The notes under the pieces were generated by a model that saw nothing but the letters and a program-made list of their open reading frames with translations, was not told the DNA's origin and did not search any database. Below, in pieces: positions 36,728 to 45,444 of a stretch of 64,000 bases of DNA. This DNA comes from Stenotrophomonas sp. MMGLT7 (GTDB lineage: Bacteria; Pseudomonadota; Gammaproteobacteria; Xanthomonadales; Xanthomonadaceae). Position numbers and translations under genes: made by a program. The number at the start of each line of letters is the position of its first letter. Position 1 is the first letter of the stretch. The DNA is taken from positions 186,001 to 250,000 of the forward strand of contig NZ_JAJOZS010000003.1 of NCBI RefSeq assembly GCF_021168555.1, given 5' to 3'.

Positions 36728-37951
36728 ATGAACAAGCAACTGACCGACAGGATCACGTTCCGTCATGGCGCGACGTCCAACAACCGGATCGTGCAAGCGC
36801 CCATGCTCACCAACAGCGGGGAGGGCGACGGCTTCGTCACCCAGGACACCATCGACTACTACGCTGCGCGCTCCCGATCCGCAGGCATCGTCATCGTCGA
36901 GTACTGCTATGTCAGTTTCGCCGGTGGCCCCTCCCGCAGCTGGGCCGATGACCGCCAGCAGCTCGGCATCTATACCGACGGCCACATGGAAGGGCTGGCG
37001 AAGATCGCCCGGGCGCTGAAGAAGGACGGAAACAAGGCGCTGGTGCAGTTGGCGCACGCCGGCCGCGAGTCGAACTTCCGCGCCCGGCAGGGGCACACGG
37101 TCTACGCGCCCAGCGCGTTCGATTTCGGCTTCCTCGACTATGAGGTGGAAGCACTGGCCGACGAAGACATCGAACGGATCATCCAGGACTTCGGAACGGC
37201 CACCCGGCGCGCGATAGATTGCGGCTTCGACGGGGTCGAGATCCACGGCGCGAACCATTACCTGCTGCAGCAGTTCTTCTCCGCCTGGTCCAACCGCCGC
37301 GACGACCGCTGGGGCGGCTCGGCGGATCGCCGCATGCGCTTCATCGTCGAGGTCATGCGCAAGGTGTTCGACGTCATCGCCGAGCACGCCCCCGACGACT
37401 TCATCATCGGCTACCGGATCAGTCCGGAAGAGGTGCACGGGGACCATGTCGGGTACTCCTGCGACGACTCGCTGAAACTGATCCAGACCCTCACCGCGAC
37501 CTTCGACTTCGACTACATCCACGTGTCCCTGCCGCAGTACGACGCAAGGCCCAAGGGTTCGGACAGGAGCTTCGGCGAACTGTTCGGCGCCGTGCTTCCG
37601 GAGCAGACCAAGCTGATCGTCGTGGGCAACGTGATGAGCGAAGAAAGCGCCCGAGATGCGCTCGGCCATGCCGACCTGGTCGCCGTCGGGCGCGCCACGC
37701 TGATCGACCCCGAGTTCGGCAGCAAGCTATCCGAAGGTCGCGGCCAGGACATCGTCAGGGAAATCTCGCCGGAACAGGTGAAGAAGTCCAGGCTGCCCCC
37801 CGGGCTGGTCAACCTGTTCTCCGATCCGAACATGCATCCCTCGCTGCCGGGCCGCGAGTCGATCTACCACCTGCACGAAGGGGGATCCCTGGACAAATCC
37901 GTCCTGAAGGACGGGACCGGGTCGGAGTACAACCTGGACGACCTCAAGTAG
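36728..37951 (+). CDS. NADH:flavin oxidoreductase (Old Yellow Enzyme family)
   Basis: A 407-aa single-domain TIM-barrel flavoenzyme. FMN-binding and catalytic features are NRIVQAPMLTNSGEGDGFVT, ALVQLAHAGRES, FDGVEIHGANHYLLQQFFS followed by NRRDDRWGG, and the phosphate-binding GRATLIDPEFG near the C-terminus. The sequence resembles NADH-dependent flavin oxidoreductases of low-GC Gram-positives more than xenobiotic reductases of the YqjM/NemA type. This class reduces activated C=C bonds; the substrate is unknown. No iron-sulfur or second flavin domain is fused. Codons are somewhat less GC-biased than those of core genes. Confidence 0.9.
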   Translation: MNKQLTDRITFRHGATSNNRIVQAPMLTNSGEGDGFVTQDTIDYYAARSRSAGIVIVEYCYVSFAGGPSRSWADDRQQLGIYTDGHMEGLAKIARALKKDGNKALVQLAHAGRESNFRARQGHTVYAPSAFDFGFLDYEVEALADEDIERIIQDFGTATRRAIDCGFDGVEIHGANHYLLQQFFSAWSNRRDDRWGGSADRRMRFIVEVMRKVFDVIAEHAPDDFIIGYRISPEEVHGDHVGYSCDDSLKLIQTLTATFDFDYIHVSLPQYDARPKGSDRSFGELFGAVLPEQTKLIVVGNVMSEESARDALGHADLVAVGRATLIDPEFGSKLSEGRGQDIVREISPEQVKKSRLPPGLVNLFSDPNMHPSLPGRESIYHLHEGGSLDKSVLKDGTGSEYNLDDLK

Positions 37952-38132
37952 CCGCGGGACGGCGGCTGTCGCCATGGCAGCAGCCGCCGTTCGGGACGAC
38001 GGGCGCGGACGCATCCCGATGGGAACCGATGGCAGCGGGCGGCCGCTGCCCCCGTTCGCCCCGTCATCTGCATACGTCCGGGTCGAAGCAGGCGGCCAAG
38101 TAGCCAAGTATTCCTCGCCTGCATACGCTAGC

Positions 38133-38240
38133 GAAGCCGGATTCCAGTGCTGCGGGAGGCGCAGCTCCAGGCCGCGGACGGCACGAATGAACCGGCAACC
38201 GCCCTGCGGCATCGTCGCGGAAGCATTGAATCCGGCTTTC
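38133..38240. repeat. Inverted repeat with GAAGCCGGATTC arms
   Basis: GAAGCCGGATTCCAGTGCTG (left) and the complement of CAGCATTGAATCCGGCTTTC-like sequence (right) pair over about 23 bp, with a 60-bp centre. It lies between the convergent OYE and TetR genes and may act as a terminator or be a small non-autonomous repeat. Confidence 0.6.
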
Positions 38241-38246
38241 ATGCAT

Positions 38247-38900
38247 TCATCGCGACGAGGCCGGGGGCGAAGAGCCGGCGGGCAAGTCCGTGGCAGTAAC
38301 GTCGTGGAAGCATTGCATGATCGCCACGAACTGCTCGTAGGCGCTTTCCACGGTCGCCGCATCGCTGGCCAGCGCCTCCAGGCACAACCCGCGAACGAAG
38401 CATCCGATCACGTAACGCGTGGCGAGCGGCGCCGGGACATGATCGAGTTCGGAGTTCAGCATCACGTAACGTCCGGCGATGACCTGCCCTTGCCGCGCAC
38501 AGAACTCGGCGAACTCGGCCTGCAGCGTGGCATCGGTGCGCAGGGCGTTGAAGAATTCCTGCGACACCGAGAAATCAGCGCTCATGCGCGAGCGCGTGGC
38601 ATCGATCTCCTCGCGCACGCTGCGCTGCCGCGCGCCATGAACGGAGACAGCCTGCTGCAGCTCGTCCAGGCGCAGCCGTTGTCGGTGCATGAACGCATCG
38701 ACGATCAGCGCGTTCTTGCTGGGAAAGTGATGCAGCAGCGCCCCGCGCGACAGCCTCGAACGGGCGCAGATGCTGCTGACCGTGGTGCCGGCAAAGCCTA
38801 ACTCGCCCAGGCATTCCAGCGTCGCCAGCAACAACCGGTTGCGCGTCTTCTCGCTGCGCTCGGCCTGGGTCTGCCGCGGCACGGCATCTGATCGCTTCAT
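38247..38900 (-). CDS. TetR-family transcriptional regulator
   Basis: A 217-aa regulator. The N-terminal HTH (about 15-60) reads TRNRLLLATLECLGELGFAG then SSICARSRLSRGALLHHFPSK, with the diagnostic LHHFPSK. The ligand domain is helical. Its ATG overlaps the stop of the 70-aa ORF upstream, so it is the last gene of the receptor-symporter operon and probably represses that operon. A candidate operator lies before the first gene. Confidence 0.92.
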   Translation of the reverse strand: MKRSDAVPRQTQAERSEKTRNRLLLATLECLGELGFAGTTVSSICARSRLSRGALLHHFPSKNALIVDAFMHRQRLRLDELQQAVSVHGARQRSVREEIDATRSRMSADFSVSQEFFNALRTDATLQAEFAEFCARQGQVIAGRYVMLNSELDHVPAPLATRYVIGCFVRGLCLEALASDAATVESAYEQFVAIMQCFHDVTATDLPAGSSPPASSR

Positions 38901-39109
38901 GCGGGGGCTCCTGCAACTCGACTTGGAATGCCACGCCGGTGCGGCGTAGCGAGCACCGCGAACAGATACCACCGGTAGTTGGCCATCGGCGCCACCTGCC
39001 CTGCCGGTTCGCCGAGCGGGGAGACGAGGAAGCGCTCGAAGCGTACACCATCATCCTCCCACGCCAGCGCGGCTTCCGATCCATCCTCATGCCATGTCGG
39101 GCATGGCAT
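38897..39109 (-). CDS. Small ORF (70 aa) in the receptor-symporter operon
   Basis: Starts 2 bp after the symporter stop and ends with an ATGA overlap onto tetR. This packing argues that it is translated. The product (beginning MPCPTWHEDGSEAALAWEDD, with FERFLVSPLGEPA and NYRWYLFAVLA) matches no family I recognise. The last third looks like the beginning of a membrane segment that is cut off, so it could be a truncated remnant instead. Confidence 0.45.
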   Translation of the reverse strand: MPCPTWHEDGSEAALAWEDDGVRFERFLVSPLGEPAGQVAPMANYRWYLFAVLATPHRRGIPSRVAGAPA

Positions 39110-39111
39110 GC

Positions 39112-40530
39112 TCACGGGCAGGCGCCACCCGGTTCGCATTGCCGGAGGGCGGCAGCGTCCGCACCCGGCCGGTCGGCGCCCGCACCGTTCGATCGTCGCG
39201 ACAGTCGCGCCTGGATCAACCCGACCTGGTGGCGCCCCAGCGGGAACCTCCACGCCATCCAGGCCGAAAGCAGGTTCAGCGCACAGGGAATCCAGACGAT
39301 GGCGACGAAAAAGCCCTGCAATGCCGCCGTATCGTTGCTCTCCCGCTTCGGATCGAAGCCGAACCATCCGGCGATGACGAAGCCGGCACCGGCACCGACG
39401 GCAAGGCAGAACTTGTTGAGGAACGAGCGCACTGCGAAGTAGTTGCCAGCATGCTCACCATGGCTACGCAGGCGGCCGAAATCGACCACGTCCGCCAGCA
39501 TCGCCACCTGCGCGGAAGTCGCACCGGCCACGCCGATGGCGGCGACAGAGAACACCACCAACAAGGCGGCGAAGGCGTGCGGCCCAGGCGCGATCAGGTA
39601 CATCGAGACATTGGTCGCCGCCGTCAGCAGCGTGCAGATGGCCACGATCCTGTGCTTCTCCAGCCGCGTGCCCATCCGCAGCCACCACGATGCCCCCAGC
39701 AGCTGCAGCGCGTACACCGCCAGCATGACGTAGGAGTAGCGATCACCGATGTGCAGGTACTGGTTGAGATAGAAGAAGTACAGCCCCGATACCATGCCCT
39801 GCGACAGCCAGGTGGTGGCCGACAGCAGCGCGTACGACCGCAACGCGCGGTTGCCGGCCAGTGCGCGCCAGGCATCACGCACGATGCGGCCGCGGGTCGC
39901 ACGCGGACGAGCGGATACTGGCGAATCAGGCACCCAGCGCAGCAGCGGAGGCAGCGTCAGCAGAAGCAGCGCCACAACCATCCACGCAGCCATCCGCGTC
40001 ACCTCCGGCGTCATCTCGCTGGTAGCGAAGAACGGCAGCAGCGCGATCGCAGGGAACAGCGCAGTGCCCATCATCTCGGCGTTGTAACGCCAGGTGGCCA
40101 GGCGATGGCGCTCGCGCTCGTCGCGGGTGATCTCGTTGATCCATGCCGGATGCGGAATCTCGGCGAAGGTCCAGCCCAGAGTCATGAAGAAGTAGGCGAT
40201 GGCGAAGTACGCATAGCCGGTCTGCGGGCCGGGCTGGAACGCCGCCAGCGTCGCCAGCCCGCCGACTACCGCGCCGAGCAGGATCCAGGGCTTGCGGCGG
40301 CCCAGGCGCGAGCGGGTATTGTCCGACAACAGCCCGACCACGGGGTCGATGGCCGCATCTAGCACCCGCAGCACGGTCAGGGTCAGCCCCACCCCGACCA
40401 GGCTCAACCCGGCATGCTGCACGTACAGCGCCGGCAGCACCATGAACGCCGGCGCGTGCATGACCGCGAACGGGACGTAGGCGGCCGCGTAGGCCAGGTC
40501 GCGGCGCAGCGTGGCGCGAGCGATCGCCAT
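39112..40530 (-). CDS. GPH-family sugar:cation symporter (MFS)
   Basis: A 472-aa inner-membrane protein of the glycoside-pentoside-hexuronide symporter group. Features are VLDAAIDPVVGLLSDNTRSRLGRRKPWIL (motif A equivalent), FAEIPHPAWINEITRDERERHRLATWR and ATSAQVAMLADVVDFGRLRSHGEHAGNYFAVRSFLNK. Such symporters import sugars or glycosides with H+ or Na+. It starts 7 bp after the TonB receptor gene ends, pairing outer- and inner-membrane transport of one nutrient. The C-terminal 25 residues are variable. Confidence 0.9.
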   Translation of the reverse strand: MAIARATLRRDLAYAAAYVPFAVMHAPAFMVLPALYVQHAGLSLVGVGLTLTVLRVLDAAIDPVVGLLSDNTRSRLGRRKPWILLGAVVGGLATLAAFQPGPQTGYAYFAIAYFFMTLGWTFAEIPHPAWINEITRDERERHRLATWRYNAEMMGTALFPAIALLPFFATSEMTPEVTRMAAWMVVALLLLTLPPLLRWVPDSPVSARPRATRGRIVRDAWRALAGNRALRSYALLSATTWLSQGMVSGLYFFYLNQYLHIGDRYSYVMLAVYALQLLGASWWLRMGTRLEKHRIVAICTLLTAATNVSMYLIAPGPHAFAALLVVFSVAAIGVAGATSAQVAMLADVVDFGRLRSHGEHAGNYFAVRSFLNKFCLAVGAGAGFVIAGWFGFDPKRESNDTAALQGFFVAIVWIPCALNLLSAWMAWRFPLGRHQVGLIQARLSRRSNGAGADRPGADAAALRQCEPGGACP

Positions 40531-40537
40531 CGCGTGC

Positions 40538-42631
40538 TCAGAGGTCGAACTGCGCGTTGACCGCCAGTGTGCGCGGCGTGCCCGGGTAGAAGTACGCCGA
40601 CTGCACGTATTGCACGTAGCGGCGATCGGCAAGGTTCTCGATCGCCGCACGCAACGTCACCTGTGTGCGCCCCAGCTGCGTGCGCCATGCACCGCCCACG
40701 TTGAACACGGTGTAGTCCGGAAGTTCGTAGTTGTTGGCGGCATCGATCGCCACCTCGCCGCTGTAGCGCGCACTGGCATACCAGCGCAGGTCTGGCAACG
40801 CCGCAATGCGATAGCCCACCTGGACGGCAGCCTGCAACCGCGGCGCGCCCTCGGCGCGATTACCCGACAGTGACGCTGACGTACGTTCGTACGCCGCCCG
40901 CTGCAGCCAGGTCACGCTGCCCTCCAGGCTCCACCGGCCGGCGAGGTTCCACTGCGAGGACGCATCCACGCCGCGGTAGCGCACCGTTCCGTCCTGCACG
41001 TAGACGTTGCGGGCGTTGGCGTAGGCCGCGCCGCGCTCGATATCGAACAGCGCCACCGCCGCCTGCCAACCGCGTCCGTCCGTCTTCATTCCCAGTTCGT
41101 ACTGTCTGCTCTTGAGCGGTTCCAGCACCGCGTTGGCATTGGCGTAGGTGCTGGCCACCATCGCGCCCTGCTCGAGCGACTCGACATAACTAGCGTAGGC
41201 CGTGGTGTTGGGCAGCGGATGCCACATTACCGCCACGGTGGGGCTCAGCGGCGACTTCCTGTAGGTGGAGGTGGCCCTGCCGCTCCTGTCGAACGACTGT
41301 TGCCGGTAGTCGGTATGGCGTGCCCCGGCCAGCAGCGACCAATGCGGTGTGAAGGCTAGGGTGTCGCTCAGGAACAGTGCCCCCTGGGTGTACTCCGCGC
41401 CCCGGTACATGGCCGGCACCATGCTGCTGGCATAGCCCAGGTCGGTGGGCGTGTACAGGTTGCCGCTGCCGATCAGCGTCCAGACCTGGTTGGCGTTCAA
41501 ATCGCGGGCCTCGCGCTGCCAGGCGCCACCGGCGACGATCTCGTGGCGTACCGGACCGGTGGAGAACACGCCCTGGACCAGGGCCTGGGCATGGTCGAAC
41601 TTGCCGAAGCTCCTGCTGTCGTTCATCCACACGTCGTAGTTCCAATCGGCATCGGTCGGGTAGAACCAGTCGGCGACGAAGTTGCGGGTGTTCTCGCTAT
41701 GGCCGACGTCGAGGCTGGCCTTCCAGCCATCGCGCAGGTCCCAGCGCAGGCCGCTACCAAGCAGGCGGTAGCGGCTTTCCACTACGGCGCCATCGGAGGC
41801 CTGCAGGCGCCTGCCCGGATCGAACGGGGGCGGCAGCGCGGTGCCGGTGTAGTAGGCGGTGCTGAAGCCCTGCACCACGTCGCGCGTGGTGCGGTCCTGG
41901 TAGACCGCGTCCAGTGTCCAGGTCAGGGCCGGGCCCAAGCGGGCGTCCAGCGAGACCGAGGCGGCGTTGCGATTGATGCTGCCGCCGTTGTACAGCCCGC
42001 CTTCCTCGTGCGTGGCATTGAACCGGTAGCCCAGTCGTCCGCCCGCGCCGGCACGTCCCCCCAGGTCTACGTGTTCGCTCAGGATTCCGTCCGAGCGATA
42101 GCCGGTATCGATACTCAACAGGCGTTGCTCGGTCGGCTTCTTGGTCACGTAGTTGACGATTCCGCCAGGTGCACCGAATCCATAGAGGAAGCCGGACAGG
42201 CCCTTGAGAAGGTCCACCTGCTCGAACGCTTCCAGCGGCAGCTCGCTGCCGAAATTGTAGGTCGCCAGGCCGTTGACCTTGTAGCCGTTGGTCTCGTCCA
42301 GCGGCAGGCCGCGCACGGCGATGCGGGTACTGTGCAGCGTATAGGTATTGCCCAGCGGCTTGACCGCCGCGTCCAGCGCGAACACGGCACCGATGCTGTT
42401 GGCCTGGCGCTCTGCCAGGTCATCGGCATCGATGCTCTGCAGAGAGAACGGCGTGCGCTGGATCGAGTGGCTGCCCAGCGCACCGCCGGCCAGCGGCGGA
42501 TGCCGGGCCGCAGTGACGCTGACGCGGTCGAGATCGATCGCCGTGCGCGTATCTTCGGCGGCCAGGGACGGCATGGCGAGGCCGTTCGAGACGGCCAGGG
42601 CCAGCAGGTGGAGGCGGGCGGACACGGACAT
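40538..42631 (-). CDS. TonB-dependent (siderophore-type) outer-membrane receptor
   Basis: A 697-aa receptor with a signal peptide (about 1-25) and plug motifs IAVRGLPLDETNGYKVNGLATY and FEQVDLLKGLSGFLYGFGAPGGIVNYVTKKP, typical of TIGR01783-type siderophore receptors. The barrel ends in NAQFDL. The neighbouring sugar-type symporter argues for a nutrient ligand rather than, or besides, a ferric siderophore. It is the first gene of a four-gene operon ending in tetR. A palindrome 23 bp upstream is a candidate TetR site. Confidence 0.93.
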   Translation of the reverse strand: MSVSARLHLLALAVSNGLAMPSLAAEDTRTAIDLDRVSVTAARHPPLAGGALGSHSIQRTPFSLQSIDADDLAERQANSIGAVFALDAAVKPLGNTYTLHSTRIAVRGLPLDETNGYKVNGLATYNFGSELPLEAFEQVDLLKGLSGFLYGFGAPGGIVNYVTKKPTEQRLLSIDTGYRSDGILSEHVDLGGRAGAGGRLGYRFNATHEEGGLYNGGSINRNAASVSLDARLGPALTWTLDAVYQDRTTRDVVQGFSTAYYTGTALPPPFDPGRRLQASDGAVVESRYRLLGSGLRWDLRDGWKASLDVGHSENTRNFVADWFYPTDADWNYDVWMNDSRSFGKFDHAQALVQGVFSTGPVRHEIVAGGAWQREARDLNANQVWTLIGSGNLYTPTDLGYASSMVPAMYRGAEYTQGALFLSDTLAFTPHWSLLAGARHTDYRQQSFDRSGRATSTYRKSPLSPTVAVMWHPLPNTTAYASYVESLEQGAMVASTYANANAVLEPLKSRQYELGMKTDGRGWQAAVALFDIERGAAYANARNVYVQDGTVRYRGVDASSQWNLAGRWSLEGSVTWLQRAAYERTSASLSGNRAEGAPRLQAAVQVGYRIAALPDLRWYASARYSGEVAIDAANNYELPDYTVFNVGGAWRTQLGRTQVTLRAAIENLADRRYVQYVQSAYFYPGTPRTLAVNAQFDL

Positions 42632-42972
42632 GAGGGCTCTTGGCTCTATTTACATACCGAACGTACGGAATATTTATTGCCACTGCTCCCTGCCGGCGTC
42701 CAAGAACGTGGATGCATGTGCTTATGCCGTTTCTGAGCCCGGGCCGGGGAGCCCGGCATGCCCGGCCTCCGGAGGGCCTTCGGCCCTTCGACGATGCGGC
42801 GATCGCCATCGGCTCGTGTCGCGAGCCCACTATCCACGGCATCCCGGCCCGCCGCCGCACGCCCCGGGCTACGGGACTCTGCGTTCCCTGCAATGCCCAG
42901 CAGTTGCGCTCCCGGGTCACGGCAGGCAAAGGCACGCATTTGCTAGGCTGCGCGCTTCGCCAAGGAGCCTGC
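42632..42972. other. Divergent intergenic region TonB receptor / LplT-PlsC
   Basis: About 340 bp. The left end has the operator-like palindrome (42654-42671) in an A/T-rich stretch, suiting the receptor promoter. The rest has GC hairpins around 42733-42793 but no gene. Confidence 0.5.
42654..42671. promoter_or_regulatory. Palindrome ATACCGAACGTACGGAAT, candidate TetR operator
   Basis: The 12-bp core CCGAACGTACGG matches its own complement at 10 of 12 positions, in an A/T-rich setting just upstream of the TonB receptor start codon. TetR-family dimers bind such sites. Assignment to the TetR encoded in the same operon is inferred. Confidence 0.45.
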
Positions 42973-44862
42973 ATGTCCGGCCATTCCCAGTTCGCCCTGC
43001 TGCGCCAGCGCCGCTTCCTGCCGTTCTTCACCGTCCAGGCGCTGGGGGCGTTCAACGACAACGTCTACCGCCAGGCCATCATCGGCCTGCTGTTCTACCT
43101 GGGCGTGGACGATGCCGAGCGCACGCTCTACACCAACCTGGCGCCGGCGCTGTTCATCGCGCCCTACTTCCTGTTCTCGGCACTGGCCGGGCAGGTCGCC
43201 GAGAAGCTGGAGAAGCACCGGCTGATCGTGATCACCACCAGCATGGAGATCGCGATCATGTCGCTGGCGGCGGTGGGCTTCCTCACCCAGAACATGCCGG
43301 TGCTGCTGGTGGCGCTGTTCTGCACCGGGCTGCAGTCCACCCTGTTCGGCCCGGTGAAGTACTCGATCCTGCCCTCGGTGCTCAAGCCCGAGGAGCTGAC
43401 CGGCGGCAACGGCCTGGTCGAGATGGGTACCTCGATCTCGATCCTGTTCGGCATGATCTTCGGCGGGCTGATCTTCCAGCTGGCCGGCAGCCACGGCCCG
43501 GTCGTCGCCGCCACCGCGGTGATCGCGCTGGCGGTGGCCGGCAACGTCGTGGCGCGGCTGGTGCCGCGGGTGGATGCCGGCGCCCCGGAACTGAAGGTCA
43601 ACTGGAACCCGGTGCCGGAATCGCTGGCGATCATGCGCCTGACCCGGCGCACGCCGGCGGTGCGCAACGCCATCCTCGGGGTGTCGTGGTTCTGGTTCAT
43701 CGGCACCGTGCTCACCGCGCAGCTGCCGACCTACGCCGAGGTCAACCTGGGCGGGCGCCAGGCGCTGTACGTGTTCGCGCTGGCGCTGTTCTCCATCGGC
43801 ACCGGCGCCGGCTCGCTGCTGTGCGAGCGGCTGTCCGGGCGCACCGTGGAGATCGGGCTGGTGCCGCTGGGCGCGTTCGGCGTCAGCGCCTTCATGCTCG
43901 ACCTGTACTTCGCCCGCCCGGGGCAGGCGCTGCTGGCCGGGCTGTCGATCGGCCAGTTCGTCGGCCAGCCCGGCAGCTGGCGGATCATCGCCGACCTGGT
44001 CGGCATCGGCGTGTTCACCGGGTTCTTCGTGGTGCCGCTGTTCGCGCTGATCCAGAGTCGCACGCCCAAGGCCGAGCTGTCGCGGGTGATCGCCGGGCTC
44101 AACATCCAGAACTCGCTGTTCATCGTCGCCGCGGCGATGATCGGCATCGCCGTGCAGCGCCTGCTCGGCTGGAGCATCCCGCAGGTGTTCCTGGCGCTGG
44201 CCATCGCCAACGCGCTGGTGACGCTGTGGATCTTCACCCTGGTGCCCGAGTTCCTGATGCGCTTCCTCAGCTGGCTGCTGGTCAGCACGCTGTACCGGCT
44301 GCGCGTGCGCGGGATCGAACGGCACGTGCCCGACGAGGGCCCGGCGCTGCTGGTGTGCAACCACGTCAGCTACATGGACGCGCTGATCCTGGCCGGCAGC
44401 ATCCCGCGGCCGGTGCGCTTCGTCATGTACTACCGGATCTTCGACATCCCGGTGATGCGCTGGATCTTCCGCACCGCGCGGGCGATCCCGATCGCCGGTG
44501 CGCGCGAGGACCCGGCGCTGATGCAGCGCGCGTTCGACCAGGTCGACGCGGCGCTGGCCGCCGGCGAGCTGGTGTGCATCTTCCCCGAGGGCGCGCTGAC
44601 CCGCGACGGTCGGATCGCACCGTTCAAGTCCGGCGTGGAGAAGATCCTGGCGCGGCGGCCGGTACCGGTGGTGCCGATGGCGCTGCGCGGCATGTGGTCG
44701 AGCATGTGGAGCCGGCGCGACTCGCGGCTGCACCGCATGCGCGTGCCGCGGCGCTTCCGCGCCCGCGTCGAGGTGGTCGCCGGGGCGCCGCTGGACGGGG
44801 CCTGCGCCAGCGCCGCCGCGCTGGAGCAGCAGGTCGCCGCGCTGCGCGGCGACGATGCCTGA
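42973..44862 (+). CDS. MFS (LplT-like) transporter fused to a PlsC-type acyltransferase
   Basis: A 629-aa inner-membrane protein. Residues about 1-420 form a twelve-helix MFS domain beginning FLPFFTVQALGAFNDNVYRQAII, as in lysophospholipid transporter LplT. Residues about 430-625 are a glycerolipid acyltransferase with NHVSYMD (HxxxxD) and FPEGALTRDG (block III). Related LplT-Aas polypeptides add an AMP-ligase domain, which is absent here, so acyl groups must come from acyl-CoA or acyl-ACP. Likely role: flip and reacylate lysophospholipids. Not in an evident operon. Confidence 0.9.
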   Translation: MSGHSQFALLRQRRFLPFFTVQALGAFNDNVYRQAIIGLLFYLGVDDAERTLYTNLAPALFIAPYFLFSALAGQVAEKLEKHRLIVITTSMEIAIMSLAAVGFLTQNMPVLLVALFCTGLQSTLFGPVKYSILPSVLKPEELTGGNGLVEMGTSISILFGMIFGGLIFQLAGSHGPVVAATAVIALAVAGNVVARLVPRVDAGAPELKVNWNPVPESLAIMRLTRRTPAVRNAILGVSWFWFIGTVLTAQLPTYAEVNLGGRQALYVFALALFSIGTGAGSLLCERLSGRTVEIGLVPLGAFGVSAFMLDLYFARPGQALLAGLSIGQFVGQPGSWRIIADLVGIGVFTGFFVVPLFALIQSRTPKAELSRVIAGLNIQNSLFIVAAAMIGIAVQRLLGWSIPQVFLALAIANALVTLWIFTLVPEFLMRFLSWLLVSTLYRLRVRGIERHVPDEGPALLVCNHVSYMDALILAGSIPRPVRFVMYYRIFDIPVMRWIFRTARAIPIAGAREDPALMQRAFDQVDAALAAGELVCIFPEGALTRDGRIAPFKSGVEKILARRPVPVVPMALRGMWSSMWSRRDSRLHRMRVPRRFRARVEVVAGAPLDGACASAAALEQQVAALRGDDA

Positions 44863-44894
44863 TCGCGGCGACGGCCGCTGATACCAAGCGGGTT

Positions 44895-44923
44895 TTGCGC
44901 CGCCTCCCCGCCGCGGCTACGAT
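44895..44923 (+). promoter_or_regulatory. Candidate promoter for dispanin/DUF2752 pair
   Basis: TTGCGC and TACGAT separated by 17 bp, about 160 bp upstream of the dispanin gene. Xanthomonadaceae -10 boxes often read TACNAT. This is a sequence-only guess. Confidence 0.35.
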
Positions 44924-45085
44924 GGGCGCCGGATCTCCGCCATGGAGATCCGCCCCGGCGCCGGGGAACGCAAGGGACAGGGAAACCAGAGGCTGCGACG
45001 CCGGACGTCGCGCCGCAGCCATGTCCGCATGCGCTCGTCCTCGGCACGCCGATGGACCACCCACCCGTTCCTCCATGGAGATGTC

Positions 45086-45442
45086 ATGAGCGCAGTTCCT
45101 CCCGTCCCCCCGGTGAATCCGCCGCCGGTATCGCAGAACGTCCCGCAGCCGGTACCGAACTACCTGGCCTGGGCGATCATTTCCACCGTCCTCGGGTTCT
45201 GCCTGTGCTGCCCGGCCCTGATCACCGGCATCGTCGCCATCGTGTTCTCGACCAAGGTCAACACCCTGCTCAACCAGGGCGACCTGGAAGGCGCCCGCCG
45301 CGCCTCCAACACCACCAAGACCTGGTGCTGGGTCACTACCGCGCTGGCCATCGTCGGCCTGATCATCAACATCGTGATGCTGGCCACGGGCGGGATGCAG
45401 GCCTACCTGGAGTCCATCCAGCAGCTGCAGCAAGTCGGCTGA
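45086..45442 (+). CDS. CD225/dispanin-family membrane protein
   Basis: A 118-aa protein with a Pro-rich N-terminus (VPPVPPVNPPPVSQNVPQPVPNY), two membrane helices (LAWAIISTVLGFCLCCPALITGIVAIVFSTKV and WVTTALAIVGLIINIVML) and, between them, a short cytosolic loop with GDLEGARRASNTTKTW. This is the CD225 pattern seen in eukaryotic IFITMs and many bacterial proteins of unknown role. Paired with a DUF2752 gene 2 bp downstream, which is a recurrent bacterial arrangement. Confidence 0.88.
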   Translation: MSAVPPVPPVNPPPVSQNVPQPVPNYLAWAIISTVLGFCLCCPALITGIVAIVFSTKVNTLLNQGDLEGARRASNTTKTWCWVTTALAIVGLIINIVMLATGGMQAYLESIQQLQQVG

Positions 45443-45444
45443 AC

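Noticed and set aside
42646-42939. 97-codon minus-strand ORF upstream of the TonB receptor
   Set aside because: Covers the probable promoter and palindrome; the translation has no family features.
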